DNA from: Lysobacter terrestris
GTDB taxonomy: Bacteria > Pseudomonadota > Gammaproteobacteria > Xanthomonadales > Xanthomonadaceae
Reading direction: 5' to 3'
Length of the DNA stretch: 64,000 bases
Assembly (NCBI RefSeq): GCF_014489475.1
Contig: NZ_CP060820.1
Location: 1,566,001 to 1,630,000, forward strand
Both the position numbers and the translations under genes were made by a program. The notes beneath the pieces are model-generated. The model was not told the DNA's origin, made no database searches, and saw nothing but the letters and a program-made list of their open reading frames with translations. Shown here piece by piece: positions 35,101 to 44,413 of this stretch (within the stretch, counting starts at the first letter, position 1; each line of letters begins with the position of its first letter).

Positions 35101-35533
35101 GGTGCTGTGCGCACTGGGCGAGGCGCAACCGTTGTGGCAATTCGCCCTGCGCGACAAGCAGATCGGCCCGCACCGGCGCGACCCGGTGCCAACCGCGCAG
35201 GCCCAGGCCGCATTGCGCGCGCTGTTGTGCCTGCGCGAACGCGGGCTGCGCGAAGCGCTGCCGTTCCTGCCGCGCTCGGGTTGGGTCTGGTACCAGGCCG
35301 AGCAGCAGGCCTCCGCGGCTTCCGCGCGCGCCAGCAAGAGTCCCTGGGACCGCGCGCGCGAGACCTGGGCGGGCGGCAACAACGGCTGGAGCGAGAGCCA
35401 GACCGCCAGTGCGCAACTGGTGCTGCGCGGCCACGACCCGTTCGCGGACGACGCGCTTGGTGCGCAATTCCGCGCGATCGCCACCCGGGTGTTCGACGCG
35501 GTGGTCCTGGGCCGCAGCGCGGTGGCGGCATGA
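32195..35533 (+). CDS. recC: Exodeoxyribonuclease V gamma chain (RecC)
   Basis: This 1112-residue protein begins FRLYHSNALDVLAGLLAAEL, the usual RecC start, and shows VPQVAMRRWLQ, an inactivated UvrD-like helicase region (FRVIALLGMNDGDYPRRDP, REDDRFLFLQLFAAASDVLYLSY) and a degraded C-terminal nuclease-like domain (ELSLTDLRKFLRDPCEAFLRQRL). RecC holds RecB and RecD and recognises Chi. It is the first gene of recC-recB-recD; its stop overlaps the recB start (ATGA). Confidence 0.95.
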   Translation: MPAAPDFRLYHSNALDVLAGLLAAELRRPAPGQPLLAPDTVLVPQVAMRRWLQATLAKEYGIAANLEFLTPGEFVRRALDANVAGADEDLDASALHWRLYAALTDADTLREPALHALRGYLAGDDPLKPWSLAGELASVFEKYQAWRRDWLLAWEAGEQPRDAQAALWRRVARGQRHRARRIDDYLARFNDATAPLPAGLPPRLFAFATLNISPDVLRVIATQARVGPLHFYLPTPTRKYWGDLATLGERLRAGEAAFDPDENPLLQAWGAAGRDFMAVLGGYEVVHPSGEFAAYDDAEERDPDGSGAGADTLLQRLQHDLLHRRGPSSPAWRNALDAHDPSVQVHACHTRLREVQVLHDQLRGLLEDPRFDPPLQPREIAVLAPDIDPYVPHIAAVFGGGARHDAIPYALADTSPMAAEPLAAVFLQLLALPVSRFGLSEVLDLLATPALADAAQLDAAALERLHGWLREAGARWGLDAAHRSRHDAPRDDACTWAFALDRLLLGHASDDEAPILGVAPYTEMEGSALDALDALIRVLRVLARHERVLATAMPPALWRERLLDLLAALLPEHLRSGGDQRARERLHGLLDDFASAAAAADFVAPVPPEVVRAHFQAALAQADTRAPLLTGGISFGRMVPMRLLPFRVIALLGMNDGDYPRRDPAGGLNKLAADLLGPARRHGDRSLREDDRFLFLQLFAAASDVLYLSYLGADPRDGSEREPSVLVSELLDTAARYHAEPAAVRKAFTVRHPLQPFAPAAFGAGANGEEPRRYSYRGEWRPAAQSQGGERQPLGAWLRAPLPARPREDAPEELSLTDLRKFLRDPCEAFLRQRLHLRLPEESDAQDDTEPLTLPGRGLQHWQLQHAVFDACVAGIGDELAARLRARAMLPSGPMGMRQLERVRATVQPYADAFREWRRGAPRTVNVDVELDGIRLYGRIEDVYADGLARLRFDELHGPAQIAHGLDWLVLCALGEAQPLWQFALRDKQIGPHRRDPVPTAQAQAALRALLCLRERGLREALPFLPRSGWVWYQAEQQASAASARASKSPWDRARETWAGGNNGWSESQTASAQLVLRGHDPFADDALGAQFRAIATRVFDAVVLGRSAVAA

Positions 35534-38500
35534 ACGACATCGCCGTGAATCCGCCGCACCGCGATCCCTACCTCGATCTCGACCTGCACGGGCTGCAGCT
35601 GATCGAAGCCAGCGCCGGCACCGGCAAGACCTTCACCCTGGCGACGCTGGTGACGCGGCTGGTGATCGAGCGCGAGCTGCGTGTCGGCCAGATCCTCGCC
35701 GTCACGTTCACCGAAGCGGCGACCCAGGAACTGCGCGAGCGCCTGCGACAGCGCCTCACCCTCGCCGCGCAGCTCGCACGCGGCGAGGACGTCGCCGCCG
35801 ATGCCACCGAAGCGGCGTTGACCCGCGAACTGATCGCGCGTCGACTCGCATACGAAGGCGCCGCCGCCCTGCAGGCACGCCTGCAGCGCGCCGCCCACGA
35901 GATCGACCTGGCCGCGGTGTTCACCATCCACGGCTTCTGCGCGCGCGTGCTCGGCGAGCACGCGCTCGAAGCGGGACAACCTTTCGTCGCCGCCAATCTG
36001 GTCGGCAGCGACCGCGAACTGCGCGATGAAGTCGCCGCCGATCTGTGGCGCGCGTTCGGTTCGGATGCGAGCGACGCCGAACTGCTCGCGCGCGAATGGT
36101 CGGAGGGGCCCGCAGCGCTGGCGAGCGATCTCTCCGCCCTGCTCGCAGCGACTGAAGTGACGCCACCGCCGCCCGTCCCCGCGCCGGATCCCTTGCCGGC
36201 GTTGCAGCAGGCGGCTGCCGCGTTGCGAAAGGCCTTCGCGCAACACGGCGACGAGTTGCGCGCGCGCTTGGACGAGGCAATCGCGGCCGGCGTACTCAAT
36301 GCCAACAGCTACAAGCCCGATCTCACCGACGCGTTGTGGCCTGCCCTGGCGCGTTGGTATGCGGACTCGCGCGATCTGGGGCCGATTCATTCGCACATCG
36401 ACCGACTGACGCCGCAGACGCTGGCGCTTCGCACCAAGAAGGGCCGCGAGCGCGATACACCGACCTCCCCCATGTGCGCGGCGGTCGCGCTCTACCTGGA
36501 TGCGCGCGAGGCGCGCGAGGAGTGGCTCGCCGACCAGACCATCGGCCTGGTCCACCGCCTGCGCGACGACGCCGTCGCGCGCCTGGCCCGGCTCAAGCGC
36601 GTGCGCCGCGTGCAGACCTTCGACGATCTGATCGAGGGCGTCGCCGGCGCGCTGGAAGGCGCGCACGGCGAGGCGTTGGTGCAGCGCCTGCGCCAGCAGT
36701 ACACGGTCGCGCTGGTCGACGAATTCCAGGACACCGATCCGCGCCAGTGGGCGATCTTCCGCCGCGTCTTCGGTGGCGAAGGCGACGCCGATGTGAACCT
36801 GTTCCTGATCGGCGATCCCAAGCAGGCGATCTACCGCTTTCGCGGCGGCGACGTGCACACGTACCTGGCGGCGGCGCGCGATGCGCAGCGTGCGCCCGAG
36901 TTGCGGCAGAACTTCCGCTCGCGTCCGGCGTTGTTGTGCGCACTGCAGGCGCTGTATGACCGCGGCGGCGAGACCGCGTTCGTCGATCCGCACATCCGCT
37001 ACATCGAAGTCGAGCCCGGCGGCACCGCACAGGACGCCGACTACCGGCGCGCCGGCCATGCCGCCCCGGCATTGACCTTGCGTCGCCTGCCCGCGCCCGA
37101 GGACGGCGGTAGCTGGAAGGCCGACGACGCGCGCCGGTTCGCGGCCGAAGCCTGCGTCGCCGCGATGCACGCGGTGCTCACCGATGCGCGTCATGGCATG
37201 GCGACGATCCGCGGCCGCCCCGTGCGCGCCGGCGATCTGGCCGTGCTGGTGCGCGACCACCGCGAGGCCACGCTGATGCAGGCGCTGCTCAACCGCGCCG
37301 GCATTCCCGCGGTGGCGGCGGGGCGGCAGAGCCTGTTCAACAGCGAACAGGCGCGCGAAGTATTGGCGCTGCTCGAAGCCCTGCTGCACCCCGGCGACGA
37401 GGCACGCCTGCGCGGCGCGCTGGCCGGCGTCTGGCTCGGTGCGGACGCGGCGACACTCGCGGCCTTCGATACCGACGAACACCTGCGCGGCCAGTGGCAG
37501 TTGCGCGCGCTGGACTGGCGTGAACGCTGGGAGCGCCACGGCCCGCTCGCGTTGATCTCCGACCGTTGCGCCGAGCACGCGCCGCGCCTGCTGCAGCTGC
37601 TCGATGGCGAGCGCCGCCTCACCAACCTGTTGCAGCTGGCCGAGGTGCTGCAGGAGGCGACCGCCACCGCGCTGGGCGTGCACGGCCTGGTCGACTGGCT
37701 GCGCCGCCGTATCGCCGAGGCCGACGACTTTGACGAGACCCAGCAACTGCGGCTGGAATCCGACGCCGAACGCGTGCAGGTGATGACCCTGCACAAGAGC
37801 AAGGGTCTGGAATTCCCGCTGGTGTTCCTGCCGTTCGCCGGCATCGGCCGCGAACGCAAGGCGCCGCGCGGCTGGTGCGAGGTGCTGTCGGCGCAGGGCC
37901 GTCGCCTGCAACTCGAAACCGGGCGCGAGTGCGACGCCGGAATGTGGACGCAGGCAGTGGCTACGCGCCTGCACGAGGAAGCCGCCGAAGACGCACGCCT
38001 GCTCTACGTCGGCCTGACCCGCGCGCAGCACGCGCTGTGGCTCGCCTGCGGCCCGCTCTACAAGTACGAGGACACGCCGCTGGCGCGCCTGCTCGGCGAA
38101 GTGGACACGCTACCGGCGCAAGTGACGGACGCGATCGTGCTCGAGGCCGATCCGTTGCCGCTCGCCGCACCGCCGTTGCCGCCGGAATCGGGCGGCGAGG
38201 TGCCCGCGGCCCGCGTGGTCGCGCGCACGCTGTCGCGCGACTGGTGGGTGTACAGCTTTACCCAGCTGGCGAACGAGGACAGCAGCCACGCCGCGGCCGC
38301 GACCGGCGCGGAGGAAGGTGCGGGCGACGAACCCGAGACCGCGCCCGCCGCCGATTACGACCGTCGCTTCAGCGGCAGCCGGTTCGGCAACGTGCTGCAC
38401 GAGGCGCTGGAGCGCGTGGACTTCACCGCCTGGCGCAACGTGCGCGATGCGATCCCGCCCGGGCAGGAGGCGCCGCTGCGCGCCGCGCTGTCCGGCGGCG

Positions 38501-39093
38501 GCTATACCGCGGCCGACAGCGACGACGGCCTGCCGGTGCTGGTCGCGCTGGTGGGCGCCACGCTCAACGCGCCGCTACCCGAGGGCGTGCGCCTGTGCGA
38601 ACTGCCCGAGGCGCAACGCCGCGCGGAAATGGAATTCCACTTCGCCCTGCAGACGGTCGATGTCGGTGCATTGCTGGCGACCCTGCACGCGCACGGCGTA
38701 TTGCGCGAGCGCCACGCCTTCGGCCTGCGCCGCACCCTCGATGGGCTGATGACCGGCAAGATCGATCTCGTCTACACACTCGCTGACGGGCGCACCTTCC
38801 TGCTCGACTACAAGTCCAATCGCCTGCCCGCCTACGATCCGGCCACGCTGGACGCGGCGATGGACGACAGCGAATACACCCTGCAGGCACTGATCTACAC
38901 CCTGGCCCTGCACCGCTGGCTGCGCTTCCGCCTCGGCGCGGACTACGACTACGAGCGCCACTTCGGTGGCGTGCGCTACCTGTACTGCCGCGGCCTCGAC
39001 GTCGCCGATCCAGTGGCCGGCGTGCACGCGCACACGCCGCCGCGCGCGCTGGTCGAAGCGCTCGACGCGTTGTTCGCCGGAGGCGCGGCATGA
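35530..39093 (+). CDS. recB: Exodeoxyribonuclease V beta chain (RecB)
   Basis: This 1187-residue 3'-5' helicase/nuclease has Walker A ASAGTGKT (about 27-34), AVTFTEAATQELRER, FTIHGFCARVL, the DEFQDTD box, IGDPKQAIYRFRGGD and MTLHKSKGLEFP, all standard SF1A motifs. The C-terminal nuclease keeps the metal-binding DLVY...LLDYKSN motif, so it should be active. With RecC and RecD it resects double-strand ends for RecA. Overlaps of ATGA with both neighbours indicate coupled synthesis. Confidence 0.96.
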   Translation: MNDIAVNPPHRDPYLDLDLHGLQLIEASAGTGKTFTLATLVTRLVIERELRVGQILAVTFTEAATQELRERLRQRLTLAAQLARGEDVAADATEAALTRELIARRLAYEGAAALQARLQRAAHEIDLAAVFTIHGFCARVLGEHALEAGQPFVAANLVGSDRELRDEVAADLWRAFGSDASDAELLAREWSEGPAALASDLSALLAATEVTPPPPVPAPDPLPALQQAAAALRKAFAQHGDELRARLDEAIAAGVLNANSYKPDLTDALWPALARWYADSRDLGPIHSHIDRLTPQTLALRTKKGRERDTPTSPMCAAVALYLDAREAREEWLADQTIGLVHRLRDDAVARLARLKRVRRVQTFDDLIEGVAGALEGAHGEALVQRLRQQYTVALVDEFQDTDPRQWAIFRRVFGGEGDADVNLFLIGDPKQAIYRFRGGDVHTYLAAARDAQRAPELRQNFRSRPALLCALQALYDRGGETAFVDPHIRYIEVEPGGTAQDADYRRAGHAAPALTLRRLPAPEDGGSWKADDARRFAAEACVAAMHAVLTDARHGMATIRGRPVRAGDLAVLVRDHREATLMQALLNRAGIPAVAAGRQSLFNSEQAREVLALLEALLHPGDEARLRGALAGVWLGADAATLAAFDTDEHLRGQWQLRALDWRERWERHGPLALISDRCAEHAPRLLQLLDGERRLTNLLQLAEVLQEATATALGVHGLVDWLRRRIAEADDFDETQQLRLESDAERVQVMTLHKSKGLEFPLVFLPFAGIGRERKAPRGWCEVLSAQGRRLQLETGRECDAGMWTQAVATRLHEEAAEDARLLYVGLTRAQHALWLACGPLYKYEDTPLARLLGEVDTLPAQVTDAIVLEADPLPLAAPPLPPESGGEVPAARVVARTLSRDWWVYSFTQLANEDSSHAAAATGAEEGAGDEPETAPAADYDRRFSGSRFGNVLHEALERVDFTAWRNVRDAIPPGQEAPLRAALSGGGYTAADSDDGLPVLVALVGATLNAPLPEGVRLCELPEAQRRAEMEFHFALQTVDVGALLATLHAHGVLRERHAFGLRRTLDGLMTGKIDLVYTLADGRTFLLDYKSNRLPAYDPATLDAAMDDSEYTLQALIYTLALHRWLRFRLGADYDYERHFGGVRYLYCRGLDVADPVAGVHAHTPPRALVEALDALFAGGAA

Positions 39094-40997
39094 GCCTGCT
39101 CGACCTGCTCTACCGTCACGGCGCGCTGCGCACCGTCGATCACGCACTGGCGCAGAGCCTGCGCCGGCTCGATCCGGACACGCCCGACGCGGTGCTTGCC
39201 GCGGCCGCGCTCGCGTCGAATGCCATCGCGTTGGGCCATGCCGGCGTCGATCTGACGCGCCCGCCGGAAGTGGCCGACGCGAACTGGCCCGAGCCGGCGG
39301 CGTGGCGTGCCGCATTGCACGCCTCGGGCTGGGTCGCAACGCCGGACGCGCGCGAACCCGCCGCGGCGGAGACGCCGCTGGTGCTGGAAGGCGACCTGCT
39401 CTACCTGCGCCGTTACCGCGAATACGAGCGCCGCCTCGCCGCGCACCTGCAGCGCCTGGCTGCGCAAACGCCCGCCGGTGCCATGGCGGCCGACGCCGTG
39501 CCCGAGGCGCTGTTCGATGCGCTGTTCCCGCAGCGCGACCACGCCCAGGCGCGCGCGGCGCGGCTGGCGTTGCAAAGCGCGCTGCTGGTGATCACCGGCG
39601 GCCCCGGCACCGGCAAGACCACCACCATCGCCCGCCTGCTGGTGTTGCTGCTGGCGCAGGCGCGCGCGCAGGGCCGGCGCGCGCCGCGCATCGCCCTGGC
39701 CGCGCCGACCGGGCGCGCGGCCGAGCGCATGGCGCAGAGCCTGCGCAAGGCGATCGCGCAATTGCAGGAGCTGGCGGAACTGGATCCGACGCTGTGCGCG
39801 GCACTGCCGCAGCAGGCGCGCACGCTGCACCGCCTGCTCGGTACCGTGCCGGGACGACCGCGCTTCCGTCACGACGCCGATCACCCGTTGCCGTTCGACG
39901 CGATCGTGGTCGACGAGGCCTCGATGGTCGACCTGCCGTTGATGTGCAAGCTGGTCGAGGCCGTGCCCGACGGCGCGCGCCTGATCCTGCTCGGCGATCC
40001 GGATCAATTGCCGTCGGTGGAGGCCGGCGACGTGCTCGCGGCGATCGTTGCGGCGGCGGGCGAGGAAACCGTGGCGGCGAAGCCCGCTGCCGTGCCCGCC
40101 GCGGCGGCGACGGAGCCGGCCCGCCGCGCGCGCGCTCCGGTGGCCGATCCGGCGCAAACCGACCTGTTCGGCGCGGCCCCAGTGCTGGCGCCAACGCCAT
40201 CCACGCCGCCGTCCGACGTTCCCGCGACGGAGTCGCCACGCCTGCCGCGCGTGCACCTCACCCGCGGCTACCGCCAGGCCGACTCGCTCGACCTGGGCCC
40301 ACTGGCCTCGGCCGCGCGCGACGGCGAGGCCAACGAACTGCTGGCACTGCTGCGTGGCGGCCGCCTGTCCGGCGTGCATTTCCACGATGGCCTCGCCGAT
40401 CCGCTCGTGGCCGACACGCGCGTGCCGTTGCTGGCACCGTGGCGTGCGCTGGCCGGGATCGAGGATCCGGCGACAGCGCTGGCGCTGGCCGACCGCGCCC
40501 GCGTGCTCACCGCACTGCGCGAGGGACCACAGGGTGCGTTCCAGCTCAATGCGCGCATCGAGGAGGCGTTGGCCGGAGCGCAGCGCGAACGCTACTTCCA
40601 CGGCCGCCTGCTGCTGGTCACCGAGAACAGCTATCGCCACGGTCTGTTCAACGGCGACATCGGCGTGTGCCTGCGCGGCGACGGCGGTGCGATCGTGGCC
40701 TGGTTCGCCGCGACCGGCGGCGGCGTGCGCGGCTTCCATCCCGCGGCGCTGCCCGCGCACGGCGGTGCCTTCGCCATGACCGTGCACAAGGCGCAGGGTT
40801 CCGAGTACGACACGGTGTGGCTGCAGCTGCCCAGACAGGACGTGCGCACGTTGTCGCGCGAACTCGTCTACACCGCGTTGACCCGCGCGCGCCAGGCGGT
40901 GCACGTGTGCGGCAGCGACGCGGTGCTGGCCGCGGCGCTGGCGCGGCATGCGCAACGCGTGTCCGGCCTGGCACGGCGCCTGCGCACCGCGCGCTAG
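39090..40997 (+). CDS. recD: Exodeoxyribonuclease V alpha chain (RecD)
   Basis: This 635-residue 5'-3' helicase has Walker A TGGPGTGKTTT at about 169-179, APTGRAAERM, TLHRLLG, Walker B VVDEASMVDLPLM, LLGDPDQLPSVEAGDVL and the C-terminal TVHKAQGSEYDTVWL and YTALTRAR motifs. Between the third and fourth motif groups an Ala/Pro-rich segment of about 65 residues replaces a shorter, ordered loop in E. coli. It completes RecBCD. Confidence 0.95.
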   Translation: MSLLDLLYRHGALRTVDHALAQSLRRLDPDTPDAVLAAAALASNAIALGHAGVDLTRPPEVADANWPEPAAWRAALHASGWVATPDAREPAAAETPLVLEGDLLYLRRYREYERRLAAHLQRLAAQTPAGAMAADAVPEALFDALFPQRDHAQARAARLALQSALLVITGGPGTGKTTTIARLLVLLLAQARAQGRRAPRIALAAPTGRAAERMAQSLRKAIAQLQELAELDPTLCAALPQQARTLHRLLGTVPGRPRFRHDADHPLPFDAIVVDEASMVDLPLMCKLVEAVPDGARLILLGDPDQLPSVEAGDVLAAIVAAAGEETVAAKPAAVPAAAATEPARRARAPVADPAQTDLFGAAPVLAPTPSTPPSDVPATESPRLPRVHLTRGYRQADSLDLGPLASAARDGEANELLALLRGGRLSGVHFHDGLADPLVADTRVPLLAPWRALAGIEDPATALALADRARVLTALREGPQGAFQLNARIEEALAGAQRERYFHGRLLLVTENSYRHGLFNGDIGVCLRGDGGAIVAWFAATGGGVRGFHPAALPAHGGAFAMTVHKAQGSEYDTVWLQLPRQDVRTLSRELVYTALTRARQAVHVCGSDAVLAAALARHAQRVSGLARRLRTAR

Positions 40998-41182
40998 TGA
41001 TGCGGTGCGCGCGTCGGCAACGTCGCGCACGTCGCGCGTGCGAATGCACGCGATGCCGCGTCACGACGACAGCGCGCCAGACCCATTCAGCGCTTCTTGA
41101 CCTTCGCTGTACGCCGGAGCGACTAGCGTGCGTTGCAACCGGTGCCGTACTGGTGCCGGCTCCCCCAACGCTGGAGAGCAAC
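40998..41182. other. Intergenic region with weak promoter candidate
   Basis: These 185 bases hold no gene. TTGACC at 41097-41102 followed 18 bases later by GACTAG (41121-41126) is a possible promoter for the glycine-zipper gene; match quality is modest. Confidence 0.3.
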
Positions 41183-41644
41183 ATGCGCGATATCAAGAAA
41201 GACCACAGCATCGGTGCAGGCACGGGCGCCATCGGCGGCGCAGTGGCAGGTGCGGCGATCGGCTCCGCGGCCGGTCCGGCCGGCAGTGCGGTCGGTGCGG
41301 TGATCGGCGGTGTGATCGGCGCGAAGGCCGGCGACTCGATCGCCGAAGCGGTCAACCCGACCGCGTACGCCGACCACTTCCGCAAGGAATACGTGGCCGC
41401 GCCGTACTACGTCAGCGGCAGCGAGTGGCGCGACTACGAGCCGGCCTACAAGTATGGCTACGACACCTACGGCCAGTACCGCGGCCGCAAGTTCGACGAG
41501 GTCGAGACCGAGCTGCAGCAGAACTGGGACGCCACCCGCGCGAACTCGCGCCTGGCCTGGAACGAAGCCCGCGGCGCGGTGCGCGACGGCTGGCATTACA
41601 TCGAACGCGCGATGCCGGGCGATGCCGACAGGGACGGGCGCTGA
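41183..41644 (+). CDS. Glycine-zipper domain protein, probable stress-response membrane protein
   Basis: This 153-residue protein starts with a hydrophilic [11 protein letters not shown], then a glycine-zipper pair of short helices (about 10-50: [32 protein letters not shown]) that can pack in a membrane. A soluble C-terminal part of about 100 residues follows with repeated aromatic Asp/Tyr motifs ([38 protein letters not shown]). Similar proteins are common in stress regulons of proteobacteria. GGAGA precedes the start. Function is unknown. Confidence 0.82.
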   Translation: MRDIKKDHSIGAGTGAIGGAVAGAAIGSAAGPAGSAVGAVIGGVIGAKAGDSIAEAVNPTAYADHFRKEYVAAPYYVSGSEWRDYEPAYKYGYDTYGQYRGRKFDEVETELQQNWDATRANSRLAWNEARGAVRDGWHYIERAMPGDADRDGR

Positions 41645-41678
41645 AGCACCCGGTTCGCATCCACCATCGATGCACCCG

Positions 41679-41702
41679 AGCGGGGCCCTGCGGGGCCCCG
41701 CT
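41679..41702 (+). terminator. Terminator hairpin after the glycine-zipper gene
   Basis: AGCGGGGCCC (41679-41688) pairs perfectly with GGGCCCCGCT (41693-41702) over loop TGCG, followed by GTTCGTT. It lies 34 bp after the stop and before folE. Confidence 0.75.
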
Positions 41703-41762
41703 GTTCGTTCCGGCGCGGCCGCTGGAGTACGATGCCGGTCCCCACGCACCGGCCTTCCATCC

Positions 41763-42350
41763 ATGGCCCACGACAAGCCCTCCCGCGAACAGGCCGAAGC
41801 CGCCGTCCGCACCCTGCTGGCCTGGGCCGGCGACGATCCCGGCCGCGAAGGCCTGCTCGACACGCCCAAGCGCGTGGCCACCGCCTACGGCGACTGGTTC
41901 AGCGGCTACGCCGAGGATCCGTCCGACTACCTCAAGCGCACCTTCAAGGAAGTCGATGGCTACGACGAGATGATCGTGCTGCGCGACATCGAGTTCGAGA
42001 GCCATTGCGAACACCACATGGCGCCGATCATCGGCAAGGCCCACGTCGGCTACCTGCCCAACGGCAAGGTCGTCGGCATCAGCAAGCTCGCGCGCGTGGT
42101 CGAAACCTATGCCCGCCGCCTGCAGGTGCAGGAGAAGATGACCGCGCAGATCGCGCAGGTGATCCTGGACGTGTTGCAGCCGCGCGGCGTCGGCGTGGTG
42201 ATCGAAGGCACGCACGAATGCATGACCACCCGCGGCGTGCACAAGCGCGGCGTAAGCATGGTCACCTCGAAGATGCTTGGCAGCTTCCGCGAGGACGCGC
42301 GCACCCGCGCCGAATTCCTGCAGTTCATCGACGTCGGCCCCGGCCGCTGA
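41763..42350 (+). CDS. folE: GTP cyclohydrolase I
   Basis: This 195-residue enzyme converts GTP to 7,8-dihydroneopterin triphosphate, the first step to folate and pterin cofactors. The zinc ligands are Cys82 and His85 in [10 protein letters not shown] and Cys153 in [10 protein letters not shown]. Other family motifs are [32 protein letters not shown] and QERMT-like QEKMTAQIA. It forms a homodecamer in the cytoplasm. PhhA at 15801 uses a pterin cofactor. Confidence 0.96.
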   Translation: MAHDKPSREQAEAAVRTLLAWAGDDPGREGLLDTPKRVATAYGDWFSGYAEDPSDYLKRTFKEVDGYDEMIVLRDIEFESHCEHHMAPIIGKAHVGYLPNGKVVGISKLARVVETYARRLQVQEKMTAQIAQVILDVLQPRGVGVVIEGTHECMTTRGVHKRGVSMVTSKMLGSFREDARTRAEFLQFIDVGPGR

Positions 42351-42364
42351 TCCCCTTCGTGGCA

Positions 42365-42386
42365 TGCGGGCGCGACCGCGTCCGCA
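42365..42386. terminator. Hairpin after folE
   Basis: TGCGGGCGC (42365-42373) pairs with GCGTCCGCA (42378-42386), with one G-T pair and loop GACC, 14 bp after the folE stop. There is no T-run, so its strength is doubtful. Confidence 0.4.
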
Positions 42387-42451
42387 CACGGTCATTTGCC
42401 TGCGGCGGGCCAAAGCCCTACAACAGGCGCAGATCCCTGGTGGAAGGCGAC

Positions 42452-43000
42452 ATGGCGGTTGTCCCGAATCCGATTCCCGTTGCAGCGGCCCGTGTGGTCC
42501 GAGCGCGCCTGGGGCGGCTGTTGTGCGCGCTGGTGCTACCTTTCGCGCTCGCTGCCTGCGCGCACTTCACCTGGCCGACGAAGGCGAAGGGCGAGACGAC
42601 CGACATCCGCGCCCTGCGCCACCAGTTCAACGAATTCGTGGCGCTGCGCAAGTTCGGCGGCCTCGGTGGACTGGTCAGCGAGGACGTCCAGCTGATCGAA
42701 CCGGCGCGGACCACCAGCGGCCGCAAGAACCTGGTACGCGCGTACGAGGCCCTGGTGCAGAAGCGTCCCGATCTGCTGCTGGACTTCACCCCCGATGCGG
42801 TCGAGCGCAATCCGCGCTGGGCGTTCGCGGCCGAACGCGGCCGCTGGTCGCAGTCCTGGCAGGAACAGGGCGAGCCGGTCGAAGTCCGCGGCACGTACTA
42901 CGCGCTGTGGAAGCGCAGGGACGGACGCTGGCGCATCGATGCGCAGGTCATGACGCCGGTGTCCTGCAAGGGCGCCCGCTACTGCAAATCCCAGGAGTAA
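42452..43000 (+). CDS. Lipoprotein with NTF2/SnoaL-like domain
   Basis: This 182-residue protein has a signal sequence with a lipobox LAAC (Cys at about 33) and should be anchored to a membrane from the periplasmic side. The mature part looks like a DUF4440/NTF2-like fold: RHQFNEFVALRKFGGLGGLV, DVQLIEPARTTSGRKNLVRAY, EVRGTYYALWKRRDGRWRID. GGAAGG precedes the start. It lies four bases before the M64 peptidase gene and is probably co-transcribed, so a chaperone or inhibitor role for the peptidase is conceivable but unproven. Confidence 0.82.
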   Translation: MAVVPNPIPVAAARVVRARLGRLLCALVLPFALAACAHFTWPTKAKGETTDIRALRHQFNEFVALRKFGGLGGLVSEDVQLIEPARTTSGRKNLVRAYEALVQKRPDLLLDFTPDAVERNPRWAFAAERGRWSQSWQEQGEPVEVRGTYYALWKRRDGRWRIDAQVMTPVSCKGARYCKSQE

Positions 43001-43004
43001 CCGC

Positions 43005-44411
43005 ATGTCCCTGCGCTGGTTGTCCGCGGCCTCGTTATTGTTGGCCGCGTCCGGCGTCGCAGCCGCCCCGCCCACCCTGCGCGTCGACCTGGTGCACAGC
43101 GGCAACGCGTTGTCGGCGCAGTACGCGCTGGAGCGCGTGGTGATCGAACCGCTGCCGTGGCCGGGCAATCCCGCGCGCCCGCTGGACGACAGCAACCGCG
43201 GCCTCAACCGCTTCGAAGTGGTCGATCCGAAGACCAACCGCGTGCTGTACTCGCGCGGCTACAGCACCATCTTCGGCGAATGGCGCACGACCGACGAGGC
43301 GCAGAAGCTCAGTCGCGGCTTCCAGGAATCGCTGCGCTTCCCCAAGCCCGACCGGCCGGTGCGCGTGCGCGTGCTCGAACGCGACGAGCGCAACGAGTTC
43401 TCGCTGGTGTGGAGCGCCGACATCGACCCGGCCGCGATGGAGGTGCTGCGCGAGCAGCGGCCCGCCCCGGCCACGCCGATCGCGATCCGCCACAACGGCC
43501 CCTCCGCCGGGAAGGTCGACCTGCTGATCCTCGGCGACGGCTATACCAAGGGCGAGCTGCGCAAGTTCGAAGCAGACGCGCGTCGCCTTGCCGACCATAT
43601 GTTCAGCGTGTCGCCGTTCCGCGAACGCGCGCAGGACTTCAACGTCTGGGCGCTGGCCGTGCCCACGCGCGAGTCGGGGGTGTCGCGGCCGTCGACCGGG
43701 ACGTTCCATGAGTCGCCGCTGGGCACGCGCTACGACATCTTCGGCAGCGAGCGCTACGTACTCACGCTGGACAACCGCGCGCTGCGCGAGTTGGCGCAGT
43801 ACGCGCCGAACGAGTTCATCGAGATCCTGGTCAACAACGAGACCTACGGCGGCGGCGGGATCTTCGGCCAGTTCAGCACCGCGGCGGCCGGAAACGACTG
43901 GGCGAACTACCTGTTCGTGCACGAGTTCGGCCACCACTTCGCCGCACTCGCCGACGAGTACTACACCTCGCCGGTGGCCTACGCCGCGGGCGAGGAGCGC
44001 CCGGAGCCGTGGGAACCCAACGTCACCGCGCTGCTGGATCCGGCGCAGTTGAAATGGAAGCGCCACGTCGCCGCGACCACGCCCTTGCCCACGCCGTGGC
44101 CGAAAGCCGAGTTCGAGACCTACCAGCGCGACTACCAGGCCAGACGCGTTGCCCTGCGCAAGGCGAACCGGCCGGAGTCGGAGATGAGTGCGCTGTTCGC
44201 CGAGGAACGCAAGTTCACCGACGCGCTGATCGCGCGCCAGCCCAACCGCGACGTGATCGGTGCGTTCGAAGGTGCGAACTACCAGGCCAGCGGGTATTAC
44301 CGCTCGCAGATGCAGTGCACGATGTTCAGCCGCAGCGAGCGTTTCTGCCGGGTGTGCGAGGACGCGATCGGCGAGATCATCGATCTGTATTCGCGGCCCG
44401 CCCGCGACTGA
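43005..44411 (+). CDS. Exported M64 (IgA peptidase-like) metallopeptidase
   Basis: This 468-residue protein has a signal peptide (cleavage near residue 21, GVAAAP), an N-terminal M64_N domain (about 22-150: RYS-type YSRGYSTIFGEWRTTDEA) and the catalytic domain. The zinc motif is HEFGHHFAALADEYY (306-320), with metal ligands His306, His310 and Asp317. Other family signatures are DLLILGDGYT and ERYVLTLDNRALRE. M64 enzymes include the Clostridium ramosum IgA protease; substrates in environmental bacteria are unknown. AGGAGT precedes the start. Confidence 0.92.
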   Translation: MSLRWLSAASLLLAASGVAAAPPTLRVDLVHSGNALSAQYALERVVIEPLPWPGNPARPLDDSNRGLNRFEVVDPKTNRVLYSRGYSTIFGEWRTTDEAQKLSRGFQESLRFPKPDRPVRVRVLERDERNEFSLVWSADIDPAAMEVLREQRPAPATPIAIRHNGPSAGKVDLLILGDGYTKGELRKFEADARRLADHMFSVSPFRERAQDFNVWALAVPTRESGVSRPSTGTFHESPLGTRYDIFGSERYVLTLDNRALRELAQYAPNEFIEILVNNETYGGGGIFGQFSTAAAGNDWANYLFVHEFGHHFAALADEYYTSPVAYAAGEERPEPWEPNVTALLDPAQLKWKRHVAATTPLPTPWPKAEFETYQRDYQARRVALRKANRPESEMSALFAEERKFTDALIARQPNRDVIGAFEGANYQASGYYRSQMQCTMFSRSERFCRVCEDAIGEIIDLYSRPARD

Positions 44412-44413
44412 AT

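Noticed and set aside
35023-38031. Long minus-strand frame across recB
   Set aside because: It is antisense to recB helicase motifs and has no recognisable domain.
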